DNA of 64,000 bases from the NCBI RefSeq assembly GCF_022539315.1, contig NC_066315.1, forward strand, positions 125,523,374 to 125,587,373. The letters run 5' to 3'. Of the stretch, positions 49,422-63,740 are shown piece after piece. Every line of letters starts with the position of its first letter. The first letter of the stretch is position 1. A program made the translations under genes and the position numbers. Below the pieces are notes generated by a model that saw nothing but the letters and a program-made list of their open reading frames with translations, did not search any database and had not been told where the DNA came from. Origin of the DNA: Serinus canaria. Taxonomy: Eukaryota; Chordata; Aves; Passeriformes; Fringillidae.

Positions 49422-52400
49422 ACCCCCACATCTCTCAAGCAGAGGCTCAGAGGGATGAGACAAACTGCCATCTTTTAATGGTAAGACACACATATTGCCT
49501 ACAACAAAACCTAAAATTATATTTCCTGAATCTAATACTCTATTAAGAGGACCACTGTCATGAAAAGTGTCCAACCAGATTCCCTCCTCTAGGTGTTATT
49601 CCTTACAGAAACCAATATATCTGTCTTATAAGTGTCCACAGAGCACTTAAAAATAACCTGGTAAAAACACCCTTAGCCATTGCCTCTATCATGTATCTTT
49701 TTTATACATACAAATAAAAAACCTTTCAGAAGAAGAACAGAAGTCCAGTTCTCACCTCAAAGACTGTCAGAGGCAAAAATAAATTTTATGATGTCCCTGA
49801 ACTTCTGCTTAGCTTTACTTATTATGCAAAATAGCTTAGTTCTGTTCACAGCTTGTAGAAAGGAAGGATAACAGCCATCTACATATGGAGACAAATAGCT
49901 GGTCAAAAGGATTCTTTCTGGCATCTGAGTTCATCCCAGCATTTTAACAGCTTGAAAACAGTTACTGTTTCCTGGTGTTTCTCATATCTTGAAGGTCAAT
50001 TGTGTCTTAGTACATAATGCATCAGCCTGAGGAAAAAACGTTGTGTCATCTAATTGCCTATTCTAGAAAAAACTCAGGTTAAATATTTTTGTCAGGGAGA
50101 AAGAGATTGAGGAGTTGCTTGAAAAATAGGAATAGCTCCAGTCTGCCATAGAGTCCTCCACAGGTGTGGGCAGAGTTTAGTTGATAGTTCAATGTCTGTA
50201 GGTTGGCAGTTTTTTTTTTTACTTGACAGCAGATGCAAGGTTGTATCACCAGGAAAAACCAAAGAGTCTGAGCTATTATTCAGGGCAGTTATCCTTTTAG
50301 GAGGAAGCTCGTTCAGTTGAATTATTAATTGGTGTCATCAAAAGAGTAATATAGACTTTCTAACTTCATCATTTAAACTTCTGGTTTTTCCAGATTATTT
50401 ATTCTGTTGAACTATGAAATGAATACATACATTGTCTATAAATCTAACCATTTAGCAGACTATTAATACCTTTCTTATAGATGAATCTGTACCAGCTTGA
50501 AGGCCTTTGTCTTTTTATTGCTTTTTGTTTGGCTGTTTTGTTGGGTTTTTCTTCTACCACCAAAGAAACTTTTAAAAGTATCCCACAGAGGATACCTTTT
50601 GTCTTGTCTGAGGTTCCTATGCCTTCATTCAAAGATAGAAAGTGGGAATGTTTTCAGGTGTCCTTAGCCACCCTAAGGACTGCTCTTTCCTATGGGCTGT
50701 AGGTGGATCTGTGCACCACTAGGGACCCCCACAGGCTTCCAGGGAACAACATTGACTTTCCATGGTCATTTGAGACAGTCTGAGGTCACATCCACACAGC
50801 TCCCTCTATGGCATAACAGCAGTTCTGAAAAAAAAAATTTAAAAATAAAAATATCTGAGATATCTTGTTTATCCTATAATCTGCTCTTCCATTCCCTGAT
50901 TCTAAACTTTTGTTTTCTGTTGGGCACAAATGTTTCTGACATTGGACTTGTTTTCTCACATATACTCAATTTATCATATTAACAGGATACATATTAAAGC
51001 CAGAATAATGGAGGTGTTCATCTTAAAATTCTGATGTATACTGAGAAAAAAAAAGAATATATTTAAATACTTTAGATAGTGTCAGAGCTAAGTTTAATTA
51101 CACATCAGCTGAACAAGGTGTAGCCTTTATCAGAAGAAAAGTGTTTGACTTGGGAATTTTTCTATCAGATCTGAATTAAGTATTTAAATATGCTTTTGAA
51201 GTGTCATATCTTAGCATATAACAATTATGCCCCATCTTAAGAAGAAGCAATAAAATTTTTGAAAAATCATTCTTCTTTAGTGCACCATTTAAGAAAATGT
51301 AAAGTTATTTATACTCTTTCTTTGATAAAAACTTTACTGTAAGAATATAATTAAAAAATTTTCTAACGATGTCAGCAAATCATATATGCACCCATACACT
51401 CAAACTCACCCACTGACACATAGAGGGAATTCATCTGTTCAGAGATCTGTTTCAGGTATCATTTCCTTGGTACCTAATTTACTCATAGAAATTTTGGCAT
51501 TTTTTGAGTTTTCAAGAATCTTTGCAGTTGCAATTGTATTTCCTTACTACTTCTGGTGTCTTAGTTCTTAGGGACACTTACAATTTGTCCAGTCCCTAGG
51601 ATATTATCTCCTAACTTAAAAGCAGTCAACTTTCTTAACCCTAGATACAAGATATGCTTAATACAGAACATTTCTCAAATTCCTTGGAGAGTTAAGAAAT
51701 AGAGTTCCTTAGCAATTGTTCCTTCTGTGAGTGATGACAAACTTTTCTCAGGGGTACTGGAATGATATACAGCTGGTCTCCTGAGAAATCTGCTCATAAT
51801 ATTCTCAGTACCTTTTTCTATCTTACTTCTGCTGTAGCTGAGGGTTTGGACTGCCTAGAAAAACAGCAGAAACCATCTGACAGCCATGGGGGATAGCCTG
51901 GCACTGGCATCACATCTGAACTTCTGGTGGCCCATTTGCCACAAGCCTCCTGCACTGACCTTTTTTAACAGATAGCAACCTTCAGTTTGTGAGTTTCTCC
52001 TTGACTGTCCTCTTGACTCTGAATTCATCTTGACATTTCACCACACTATTTGCATCAATGAAGGAGGTTCATATTACATCAGAAATTTGTTCCTAGATTT
52101 GAATTTTTTTTTTTAAAGTAGAATGCTAACTCTAGAATAATGGTGGCTGAAGACTAAATTGTGGCTACTAATACTGCCTCAGAAGTGTGCCCAAGCAATG
52201 TTTGAATGTTGGATAATGTGATATTTTGGACTAACCAAATAATTTTGGACTAACTTTTATTTTTTTAACTTTATGTAAATATTGTATATACCAAAAAAAA
52301 AAAAAAATCAGCCAAACTTCCTAAAACTAACATTCAACATTGAAAGTAATATAATTTAAAAATGTGGTTTTGTTGTATACTTAGGAAGGAAAGCAAAAAA

Positions 52401-55400
52401 GTTTTTTCGTATATATAGGATAGGTTTGCAGAACCTCATATCATGGTACACTTTGATGAAAACAAACAAATATCTGAAATTTCAGTAAAGAAAAGCACTT
52501 AGTTCCAGGTCTTCATCACGTGTTTTATTTGCAGATGAGCAATATCAAAATCAAGAAGGCCTAAGCACAGAAACAAGAACAGAAAGAAATCACACAAATA
52601 AAAGAAAAGCTACGGACAAACATTTTCTCTGGCTTTTCATAGATCAAATTATGGGACATAAGTAGGCTGTAACAGGAAAGAAAAAATCCATCATGGCATA
52701 TGTATGCATCCAGTGTCAATTCAATACTGACAGTGACCTACTGTCCCTCTGGTGTGTTTCTTTCATTGTATCCTTGTCCCCTCCAAAAACAGAAAATTCG
52801 ATAAAGGCTGCCTCACTAGCTCAAGTCAAATCATTGCATAGCATGGCTTTGACTGGAATTTTTATCTTCAGTGAAAGGAAACAACAATGATACACTGTGG
52901 GAGTATTATGCAGGTATTAAATCATTACCTGATATTTCAGGTAATCACAAAGTACTCTCACTTTTAAAAACCATTTTGAATAATTTTTAAGAGACTCTTA
53001 ATCATTTGTTTTGAGTGGAAAATTTTTTATAATAAGATAGGAATCATCAGCCTAGAAAGAACTGCTGCATTTATAAGATAGTGATACCAACATAAGACTT
53101 TAATAGAGGAAGCTGGTGAGTTCAGGGAAATTTGAATATTGCACAATTATCTGTTAAACAGCAAGAGGCAAAAGTGGACAAAATAATTGCTGTGTGTACT
53201 ATAATCTGGTTTTCACAGTGCTCATCTTTCAAAATGTTTTTGATTACCTTTGTGTCTTAACTCCATGGTGTGCAGAGTTCATCTCAGCAGGACAATGAAA
53301 CCGTGTAAGTGTCACAAGTGTTAGTACAATACATGAACTTGAAAATTTTTTAGATTTTAGTAACTGAAACAATTTGGTAAAGGGAACAGGTAGCCATTTG
53401 ACACTGTGCTGATGTTTTAGAAAATGTGTTTAGTAAGGATTTCACCATGATGTTTTGGCTATATAGTAGAGGAGTTCTGGCATCTTAGAGGAATGTTCCT
53501 GATTTAATTCCTCACGCAGGTGGGAACTGTCAGTGGAGTGGGGGCACACTTGGTGCAGACTTCTGTTCAGTGTCTGATTTCATCCTGGACTCAAGTGTGA
53601 GAGGCACAAAACACTCTGTCTGCTCTGGGAAGGCAAATGAACATGTGCTTAGCTTTGAATTTATAAATGCCTTTTTGAACTCTGTCAGAGTACTCTGTGT
53701 ATGACCACAACTAAAGTTTGGACCAAAATAGTTGTGGTTGGTGGGCATTAATCCCACCACATGAACCATTGTGTTCTTTGGAAGAGCTTTTGGTAAATGT
53801 GCTAAACTGCTCTGGGCTGAAATCCACTCTGTTACTCCTATTGTTCCTCTGTATCTGTGCCCACTGCTTAAACTCTTCCAACACTCAGCTCTTTTCCATG
53901 TAAGTAGCAGGAGTGGAAATGACTGACTTTAATTTCTGCTTGCATTACATGTATGTGCTTGTGTGGAGCACATCACTGTGTGGAGATGACTGGTGTCTGT
54001 TTTCCTTGATTTGGAAACAAACCACTTCCCTTTTAAGTGCAAGAAATCATCCTGCCCAGCAGTGGGAAGTGGTCTTGCTGTGGTCTTGTGTATTAAGATG
54101 GAGACGATTACAGAGAGACAGGGTTCAAAGAATTATGGGGTTTCGTTCTCAGTAGTTTTTGTTTTCTCTCCTTTTACTCTGAAAGAAGACACTTACAAAA
54201 GATGTATTGTTTTTCTGTGTATGAAGATATACAACTCTTCATTATTTCCTAGAACAATGTGTGGCACCTATTTAGTTAAGACGAGCCCATCCAAATTTGC
54301 AATATTTCCATTTTGTATAAAGGCCCTCAATTCCACTAAGAGATGGAGATATTGAAGAACCAGTAGAAGAGGAAAGGTTATTTTGCTTTGACAGTATACC
54401 TAGTTTCATAGATGAAACATCAAATAGAATTAAAATACATTTATTTTATAACTGATCATGTGGAATCATGTATAAATCTGTTGGAAGATTTTTTGGATAA
54501 TTTTTTCTAAATTTTGTAGGTCTTTCAGGGCCTTTTGTCTCTTTGCTTCCATACCCCGCTGCTCATCCTTTGATTCTGCGCAATTTTCTTAGTGGACCAA
54601 TATTGATGTGTACTGATCATTACAATTTTTGTGACATTATTTTTGCAATTTAAAAAAAAAAAAGATGAGAAAAATTGTAATGCCAAAATTAGTCTGTAAA
54701 AAATTATTGCAGTGACTTGCCATGCTACGATATAAAAAAATGGGGACGAAAGAAGGAAATAATTGCCTTTAAGTATAACTGTATTTCTGATTCAACTGAC
54801 ACATGGCTATTACATGTGTTTTTATTTTGGGAAATGTGTCACACGATTGTTTTCTATAATGTCTACCACATGCTGCCTGTTGCTTTTGCATAAAATAGCA
54901 TTTTGTACTTCAGACAAAATAAAGATAGATTATTTTCATTTTTCTAGACAAACTAGTGTTGGAATGGTTAAAACACTGGCATTGCTCACATAATTTCTGG
55001 TTGAAAAGGTCAGCGAGGAGCCAAAAATATCTCCTCTGTAGGATCCTGCGATATCTAATGCATGTTTTTATGTACTCTGGATTTTCTAAGGGAGAGTTCT
55101 GTTATGCTAAAATGTTTGTATGTAACTTTAAGAAGTTATGAATGGAATTATCAGGTTTGTTTAGGATCAGTAAGGCTCAAGTTAAATTCCTAAGGTCCTT
55201 TGCCCCTAGATTCTATCATGTTGGATCACAACACTAGAGACATGGAGTCTGGGCACTTTTGACTTAACCTTTTGTTTCTTTCTTGACCTGCACACCCAGA
55301 TTATATCTGTGTTTATCACATTTAGTTTTATACCCTTTCAGTTTCTTCCAAAATCTAAGGATCCTCAGATCCCCTCTCCTTTCATGCCTCACATGCTGCA

Positions 55401-56121
55401 GTTTATTTTTCCTTCTCTTAACATCACACAAACGACTCTCTTTCAAAATGTTTCTGCTAGAGTCATTTTGAATCTTGTTTCATCCCCTCTCCTGAGCTAT
55501 TAGCTTTCTTTCTTCTGCTGAAAAAAAAGTTTTTACCAGTATGTCCTCTCAATATTTTAGTAAACATTCTTTTAATAAGTTCTATTTTCCTTATTCTTCC
55601 TCATCCCTCTAACCCATGCCTTTCTGTTTTCCCCTTCTCTCTATTATTTTTTTCAACCTAAGATTTAGAGATTGAAGTAAAAAGTTAAAATATTTTCTTT
55701 GCCCGCATATTAGCTCAGCAGGGTGTGGGTATTTTTCCTCCAGGAAAAGCAATAAAACAGTAAATAAAGGTTAATCAATTCACATTCTGACACAAAGAAC
55801 AGAGAGGAGGAAGGATGTCTTAACTCATATAGGAGTAGTTCAAAATGTATTTTTTCAGTGATCTTTTCTTGGCTAGATGCTTATCCAGTAATGTGTATAT
55901 TATTTGTGTTTCCTAAAATTTTGAACTGTAAGGGCTCATAACACAGGATCTGTCACCTTAGTAGGGTCTTGATACTAAATACTGTTTGGACAGGACTTTT
56001 TTTTTACACCAACATACTTAGAAAATATCAACAAACTGCAAAAAAGCATTTTCCCAGAAATAAAAGCATTTTTGTACTGCAAAAAACACTTGATTGATTT
56101 TGCTTCAACACTGTAAAAATG

Positions 56122-56732
56122 GAATCATAAAATCATAGAATTTTAGAATTATTTGGATTGGAAGGGACCTTTAAAGATCATCTTGTCCATCTTCCCCTCC
56201 CCCTGCAATGAGTAAGGATTTCTTCAACTGGATCAGGCTGTTTGGAGCCCCAGCCAACCTGACCTTGGACACTTCCAGAGATGGGGTGTGCACAACTTTT
56301 CCAGGCAACAATTTCTTACAACAGTGTCTCCCTACCATCATCATTAAAAATGTCTTCCTTATCCTATCCTTATTTCTTCCCTATGTACAATTCAGTTAAA
56401 AATTGTTGCTCTTTGTTATGTCACTACAAGCAAAAAAAAATTCTATCTCCATCTTACTTTTAAGCTCCCTTTATACATTAAAAAGCCACAATGAGATTTC
56501 AGAGCCTTCTTTTCTCCAGGCTGAACTACACCAGCTGCCTCAGCCTTTTCTCATAGGTGCTCCAGGCACCTATTTAGCCATCATTTATGTGGCTCTTGTC
56601 TGGACCCACTCTGGCAGGTCCATGTCTTTTTTGTACTGAGGATCCCAGAACTGGATGCATTACTTCAGATGGGTCCTCACCAGAGCAGAGTAGAGAGGGA
56701 AAATTTCAACCATCAGCCTGCTGACTGCTTTA
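56122..56732 (-). mobile_element. CR1 LINE 3' fragment, minus strand, longest copy in the window
   Basis: The plus strand begins GGAATCATAAAATCATAGAA (the reversed CR1 tail) and runs through 'TTGGAAGGGACCTTTAAAGA', 'CTTGGACACTTCCAGAGATG', 'CTTTTCTCCAGGCTGAACTA', 'CTTTTCTCATAGGTGCTCCA' and 'GGGTCCTCACCAGAGCAGAG', ending near 'CATCAGCCTGCTGACTGC'. This is the standard order of the CR1 3' region in reverse complement over about 610 bp. It covers the 3' UTR and possibly the last part of ORF2; frameshifts abolish coding. 5'-truncated as usual. Confidence 0.95.
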
Positions 56733-58274
56733 CATGATAATGTTTTTTTCTAAAATTAAACTGATAGACAATTTCATGGAAGTAATCAAATACAGTATAT
56801 TTGGTATACTTAAGTTTTCTTCAAGTTTTTAGCAAGTACTTTGACACCCAAGCTCACTGAATCACTGTCTGGGACTATTTATCTTTTGATTTGGAAATGG
56901 ATATTTGTTTCCTCCAGTCTTTTTGGAAAAGAACTTTGTTATTTTATTAAAAGAAATGAAATGAGGAATTATTCTATAAAGCTGTAAAATGCAGTCCAGC
57001 ATTCAAACTGTATTTAGGACTGCGTTGAAAAGTAATTCTCCCATATTCTCAAAATTTACAAAAAAAATATTTCATAACATCTTTTTTTTAATACAGGAAG
57101 TTGAATAGGCATATGAGTCCAGAAATTAGCTGTCTTACAAAATGAAAACTTCCTGGGGACAAAACAGGTTCTGATCTTGCCTGTGGTTTAGAGTAGAATA
57201 TCAAAATTATGTAAAATTTTGACACTGCTTTCATCTTGAGACTTAAATGTAAAACAGTGGCTCTCTGGGTCACAGTGTTGAGGTCAGGGTACAGTAATTG
57301 CAAAAAAGGCTAAAAATAACAAGGGTGCTTTGATCATACCATCTGTGCAAAAACAGAAGTGTCCTTATTTCTCAAAACTGCTTTATACATTTCTCAAAAC
57401 GCCAGCTGAGCAACCAGGGTTGAAGGCATGATGCACCATCCTGGCCAGAAATATTTAACTGTCCAAAATCTTGATGGACTAGAACCTTACACTGACTACA
57501 GCTGAATAGTAAAAAACTAACTTCATAGGACATTATAAATGGCAGGAAGACCATAAGATTTTGGAGGTAGATTTTTTTCTCTTGGATTTGCATAAAAGAG
57601 TTGTTCAGAAATGTTTCTAACCAGTTGATTTCTTGTCATAAATTGGACCTGTTTGTGTTTTTGCATTTTTTTTCTCATTGTCTCCATCTGGAATCTTTTT
57701 AGTAAAACGTGTAGAAAGTTTCATTTGAGAGTGAAGAGTAGAAAAGAAAAACTACTCTTCAACTACAAATTATAACCATAGTTTTATATAGAATCTATAT
57801 TCTTAGTGTCTTGAACTCAAAGGTCTTAATTTTCTTTTTAGTAAAAATACTGTACAGGTTTTTTATCAGTACTAGAAAAATATTTTTTATGACAGCAGAG
57901 GATCTTTAGGATCATCTAGCTGGTCTTTATAACACAAGGTATGATATTTTGTTTAAAAATTTTTGCTTTTAATGTAAAACTTTGTGATTGAGTGAGAACA
58001 TAGCTCTTAAAAATATCCAACCTAAAGTTTCAAGTTTATAGATCATCAGCTCCCCCATTTGCAGGCCACTTCAGTGATTAGTTTCCTAACTACCTGCAAC
58101 ATCCTTGGCAGGCTTCTTTTAAAATTATCACTTGGTAGCTGGTTTTCATTTGCTGCTGTAGTTCATTATCCTTTTTTCTTTAAAATCCTGCCTTCAGAAA
58201 CCTCCTCTCTTGCATGTACTCTAAAAAATGATCAAACCTACCTTGCAATTTCTCTTTGAAAAGCTAAACAAATT

Positions 58275-58301
58275 GAGCTTATGTAATTAATACATAAGCT
58301 C
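58275..58301. repeat. Perfect inverted repeat, 11-bp arms, 5-base loop
   Basis: GAGCTTATGTA (58275-58285) pairs exactly with TACATAAGCTC (58291-58301) around ATTAA. It is not attached to a recognised element, so it is either an isolated palindrome or the last trace of an eroded DNA transposon. Confidence 0.96.
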
Positions 58302-61300
58302 TTGTGATGCTGGCTCACAAGATGAAGAAGTACTCTGTGGCTGGGTTTTGAACAACATCCATGCATATAACATCATTTTAATTGGATGGTATTTTTCAAA
58401 ACTGGACTCAGTGTTGTATCCTGTAGAAGTTATGGCACTCATTCATTACTTTGCACTTGTCTTCTAAGGATCTAAAACACTGCTACTGTCTCTTTTGGAT
58501 ATCACATTAGAAAATTAGTATATTAGTGCATGATCTGCAGCCCAAGTCTCATATTTGCTTTGTCCATATTATCAGTGCTTAAAGCTTGTTGAGAGAAAGA
58601 AAGTACCCTTGAATATAGCCAACTCTTGCACAGCTTACTGCTGGTAAGATACTCAGCAGTACATTGAAGATACAGAAAATGGGACAAGTCATGATCTTGT
58701 ACTTATGCAAGGAGTAGGTGTAGGAGGTCCTTGGGCACTTCAGTGTGAAGAAAAAACAAAGTAGTTTGAATGACTGGTCATAAAATTCTGGTCCTGGCAC
58801 TTGAGCATGTTAATTAGATAAGTCTGAGCCCTTCCCTTAGACATCAGCCAAGCTTTTCACACATTGAGAAAAATGTACATTGCACATCTCACATTTCAGA
58901 GAAGCACAAGCATCCATAACCATTTCAAAGTCACATTTTCCTGTATGTTACACATTCAGAAACTAGGATGTCTAGAAAATATTGAACTCATAATGGAATT
59001 TCCTGAATTGTTGTTTGGAAATGACAGTACAGACTGCATCTTTTCCCCTTTAATCTGGACAGAGCCACTCACTGACTCACAGTAACCCCTTTTGATTTGC
59101 ACTCCAAGAGTTGGCATCATTTTATTTACATAAAGAAAAAAAACATCATTATATAAGCAGTGTTAATGCTTAAAAGTGACCAAAAAATGTGCAAAGGTTA
59201 AGTAGGTAGGACTTGAATAGCTGTGAAAGGCACAGTGACCCACACATGAGAAAAAAGAAACAAGACCATCTTTGATTTTACAAAACTTTTCATCACTTGT
59301 GTTTCATGGTATATTTCCCCTGATTTGGTCTAATTAGTCACATTCTGAAATGATCTTTCAAAAGATCTTGAAATTTCAGCAAAGGTTTTGTATTCATGCC
59401 TTTACCCACTGTGCAGTAGAGTTAGCAATAGAGTGACTTCAGTATGAAAAAAACCAAATTTCTCATATGCTCTGCAGTGCCATCTACAGTATTTTGGTCA
59501 TAACTGGAACACTTAACAGGAGATAATGCACATTTTTCTATAAAGGAAAAGTAAAGTTGAAAGTGTGAATATATATGTATTAAACAAACGTTAGAGAACT
59601 GAATTACAAGTTAGCACGGGATTTACTAGATTAAAACTCTTTCCAAAGTATTTTCTTCTTTGACTTAAAAAAAAAAATTCAGAAAGGGTTTGAATTTTTT
59701 GATGACTTCTGAACAGAATCAGCAAATTATAACTCTCATAATACTGAAAAAATTGTCAAGATGACATTTTATAAAAATATGGCATTATTATAAAAATAAG
59801 AAACTTATGCATTAGAGCTTTTAAAACAAACCAACTTAGTTTTCTTTGCCTCCTGTCTTCAATCCTTAACTTTTCAATGTTATATTTTAGCATTTTTCTC
59901 CATGCATAAAAATGTAGAATAATACACAAAAATAAATTTTGTCACATGTTTTCATGGGCTTTAAAAAAAATTATTTTAAAGGGTTTTCTTGAAGAAATTA
60001 CTTTAAATTTTTGAGAATTAGCAGTACTGTTCCAAAAGTTGAGAAAAGATAACTTTTTAGATTATTACCTAAGATTTAATTACATTTTGTATATATGGTC
60101 TGGTACAAGTATGGTACTTGACCTCATATAAGATTCATTTTTGCTATAGTCTGGGGTTAATTCTTAATTTAGAACAAAATTTAATTTTATGGTTTGCTAA
60201 CTACAGGTCGTGTGAAATATAATATTTTTCCCCCCTAAAGTCCTGATATTTAAATTCTATACAAAGAGTGCTCCATGCAGTGTACATGCAGATGAAAACT
60301 TTTATTTATTAAACCAGATTTAACTAGTCTCTAGAAAATTTATTACTGATCAAAGTAAGCAGTAATGGACATTTTTAATTAGAAGCTGGTTTTAATAATT
60401 AAAACTAAGGTAATATTTTCTTAACCACTGAACTTATAAGTCAGTTTGAAAGTATTTTCTTAATTCTTTAAAAAATAATATATAGAACAAAGTCACTCTG
60501 TGTTCATTTGTCTGCTTGCTACTGTGGAAAGCTTCACAGGAACATATGTGCAAGGCCTTATTTCCGAAATAATTACTTAAAAAGTAAAATTGTCAGCGAA
60601 ACACGAGGGTCTGCTTTTCCTTGAGTTGGTTGTTTACCCTTTCTAAAAGTTGTAGATCACCAACTTTTTGTAAGGTTTGAATGAGAAGAACAATTTCTGT
60701 TTATTGCTTAAATTCCACCAAAAATACTGAGAACCCTGGGTCCCAGTGTAAGGTCAGAGCAATTACAACATTCTTCAATGATGATAAACGAGAACTCAAA
60801 ACTGGAGCTGATCACTACTATGCGAGTTCACTATAACAAATAAAATGAAAGCCTCCTGTGTTACATACCCTCAGCTGCTGGCTCTAACAATTAACCCTAA
60901 TTTAAAAAGTCCTAGAGATGTTATTATCACAGCAACTTACCTGAATGTTAAAGTCAGTGTCAAAAATAATTCACATCATAAAAGGTATGATGTAAAGGGA
61001 CCAGTCAGATTCTGGTATTCTCTGGGAGCATGTGGGACAAACCAATGGGTGTAAGTCCACTCTCCTGATATGTGAGAGCTGGAGGCAGGATCCTTGGGAG
61101 GGAGACTAAACACATGGTTACACATAACTGACCATGGTTATTAGAGGTCACCCATCAACAGAAAGGCCAGACACAGATCTGCAAGGGACAGAGGTAAGGA
61201 CTCAACGTCAGATTTAGTGGACAAGTCTGGCTGGTTTTTATGGTAAGCCACACATACTGAAAATAAATTATAGTAATACATATAATATGTGTAAATATAA

Positions 61301-62984
61301 AAAAAAAAATTTCCTCTTCAGCTGGAATATAATGTTTAAACACAAATACAGGTAATTATTTTAAACTCTATATTAGCAATTTCCTGACACCTTCCCTTAA
61401 TTGTACATATTATTGATCCCCTGCCACTTTCCTTTAATTGTTCTATCTGCAGTTTATTATTCAATGAATTAAAAAAAAATCTAATAAAGTTAAAATATAG
61501 TTCCTACTTTTTTAAATGGTATTTGAGTCTTGGAAAAAAATGCTGCACTTTTTTTTTATTTTATTATTTTTCTTGTGTTTTAGCTGTCTCTTGCATTGGA
61601 CCTAAAACTGCAAGAGAGGCACTTCCCTTTGCATGGTCTTTCTGAACCAGCCAAAACCACATAATGATGAAAACCTCACAAGGAAGCTTATTTTGAAAAA
61701 AAAAAGCCTGGTTGTCTGCAATGTTTTTCCTTAGCCTGTTATTTCAGGGAAGGGGTGGGAACAGGGATGTTGTTCTTTGGGTAATGTGTGGGTAGTGATT
61801 AGTATTGCAAAAGCCTACAGCTGGACTGCTTAGCTGACAAAAACAGGGAACATACAACTACATGAGGACAAAAAGGCAGGGGACCAGCTCAAAACTTCTC
61901 TAATTTTCTTTTTTTAAACAGAAACCATAGCCAGCAAGGCTGTCAGTGAACGTACAGCCTGGGAAAAAATGCTACATGTCCTCATCTTAAATGCTGGAGT
62001 TGTCACAGTCTCCAGCTAGGAGGGATGAGGAGCAGGCAGCACAGCTAAAACTTTGCCATAGGACATAAATAATATTCAGGAGGCCTGAGCTGTTCAGTTC
62101 CCAATATGTGTGAGAGTTACTTTCAAGAGTAGAATGAGAGCAGTCTGAAAAAAGTGATCCAACTCTTTCTCAGACTATATTTTTCCAAATTTGCATGTGT
62201 GTGAAGGTTGATGTTCTTTTTCATAAGTCTCTGCTCATCATCTTCATGGTTTCTTCATGAATCTGGCTGCCCAGTTGTAGCTAAGAAAATACATTTTTTT
62301 AGAAAATGCACTCAAGTGGCTCTTTTATGCAAATGAGGAGAGCTTAGCCTTAGATCTTTATTCAGGAACACACTTTTTACCAGATAAAAGCTCCTCTAAG
62401 TATGTCTGGACTTATGTACAGTTCTGCTGTGCTGTTAGAAATGGAGACACAGAGTGTTGTTTGGACAGCTTTTGGAAGCTAGACCATGAACATAAATGTT
62501 AAAAACCAAAATATCTAGGCCTGCAACAGCAAGCATAATTACATCAAAACCCTTTAATAAAGACTAAATGGGATGTCTGTAATTAAGGAATATTTAGATA
62601 ATTAAGGTTTACAAAACAGGACCACATGGGTAGGAAGATTTTGCTGCTTTAGTTAGTGCTCTCTGCATTATCTCATGACTTGAGGGATTGAGACATGGCC
62701 CCCATTGCTGTGACAGCTAGAAAAGATGTAGGCCTTGAACCTTTCAAGGATTTCACCTTGTCAAATGAGAAACCTTTCAGATTCTCAGCAAGAAACTCTG
62801 GCTTTTATGTTACTCTTGATTGGTCTTTACAATAACCTATCTTGTTTCATTGGCTTTTAGCCCCTGATATCAAATAGTCAGATGTACAGTTTGTTCCATG
62901 TTTGAAATGCTTGATTCCCTTACTTTTCATATTCTTTTTTAATTAACCTGCCCCTATTTCTTCTTTGGGGAAAACCAAAGTAGT

Positions 62985-63060
62985 ACAAACAACAACAAAA
63001 AAAAATCAACGCAAAAACCAACCCAAAAAGTTCCCACCAAAACCAACCAAACAGAAAAGC
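62985..63060. repeat. A/C-rich low-complexity sequence
   Basis: AACAACAA, AACCAACCC and ACCAAAACC-type units, nearly without T. Similar in character to 43646-43690 and 46332-46392. Confidence 0.8.
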
Positions 63061-63561
63061 CCCAAAACACCTCTGGGACTGTGATTCCTCACTTTAAAGA
63101 TTCTGCTAAGGATCTAGAACTGGCAGCACTGACCACAGAGGAACCAAGAGTGCAAGCAAGTCTCAGTTGCAGTTAAATATGTTTTACCTGTACAAAAGAG
63201 AAATGTAATTCCTGGAGGTGGCCAGTTGTGTGCTTCCTGGAACTGAGAATGGGAAGAGAGGAAATAAAAGACAGGTGAAAGGGGAAAAAAGGGGGTAATT
63301 TAAGTAGGTGTATAAAGATTTTTTACTGAATTTCTTAATTCCTCCAGATTTGTGTGCACCCTATAAAAAAAAATCTGTTTCTGCTAAGGCTTTTGGCAGG
63401 GAATGAAATAAAAATCCAAATTGATGAACCAGCCTTGGGCAAGTTTCACTGGGTTGGAGAAGAAAATTTCATTCCCTTCTTTCAAATCTGAATAAATTTA
63501 AGCTGGCAAAACTGGAACAAAGGAATATCAAACAATAAATTACCAGCCACAAGCACAAAAA

Positions 63562-63740
63562 CATAGAATCATAGAAAAAATATGACTGGAAGGGACTTCA
63601 GTATATTATCAGGTCCAATCTCCTGCCTGAAGGCAGGATCAAGAATGTATACGTCATTCTTGACAGAAGTTTGGATAACATCATGAAAAAGGTCTACAGT
63701 GAAGCATACTGCCTCCCAAGGAAATCTGTCCCCAGTCCCT
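63562..63740 (-). mobile_element. CR1 LINE 3' fragment, minus strand
   Basis: The plus strand begins CATAGAATCATAGAA, then 'GACTGGAAGGGACTTC', 'TCTCCTGCCTGAAGGCAGG' and 'AAGAATGTATACGTCATTC', the reverse complement of a CR1 subfamily 3' end different from those at 8993 and 56122. The right edge is uncertain; weak similarity may continue a little further toward the window end. Confidence 0.85.

Larger units (their letters stand above)
47454..56121. other. Unique AT-rich non-coding DNA, 8.7 kb
   Basis: No gene is supported. At 47600-47710 the sequence 'TGTGAAAATAAAGCACTTTT' contains an AATAAA in a context like an LTR or transcript 3' end, but nothing else identifies it. Separate entries cover the hairpin at 48809-48838 and the 48-bp duplication at 49335-49421. 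A T/C-rich stretch covers much of 55300-55660. Several overlapping plus-strand frames at 53718-54355 resemble no family. Confidence 0.5.
56733..63561. other. Unique AT-rich non-coding DNA, 6.8 kb
   Basis: No gene or interspersed repeat is recognised. Noted inside are the palindrome at 58275-58301, a small hairpin CTTTAAAA/TTTTAAAG at 59959-59981, and A/C-rich low-complexity sequence at 62985-63060. Open frames are 73 codons or fewer. Confidence 0.55.

Noticed and set aside
56208..56639. Three overlapping plus-strand frames
   Set aside because: They are antisense to the CR1 fragment and arise from repeat sequence.
62328..62335. ATGCAAAT octamer (POU/Oct-factor motif)
   Set aside because: An 8-mer is expected by chance in 64 kb of AT-rich DNA, and nothing nearby supports a promoter.
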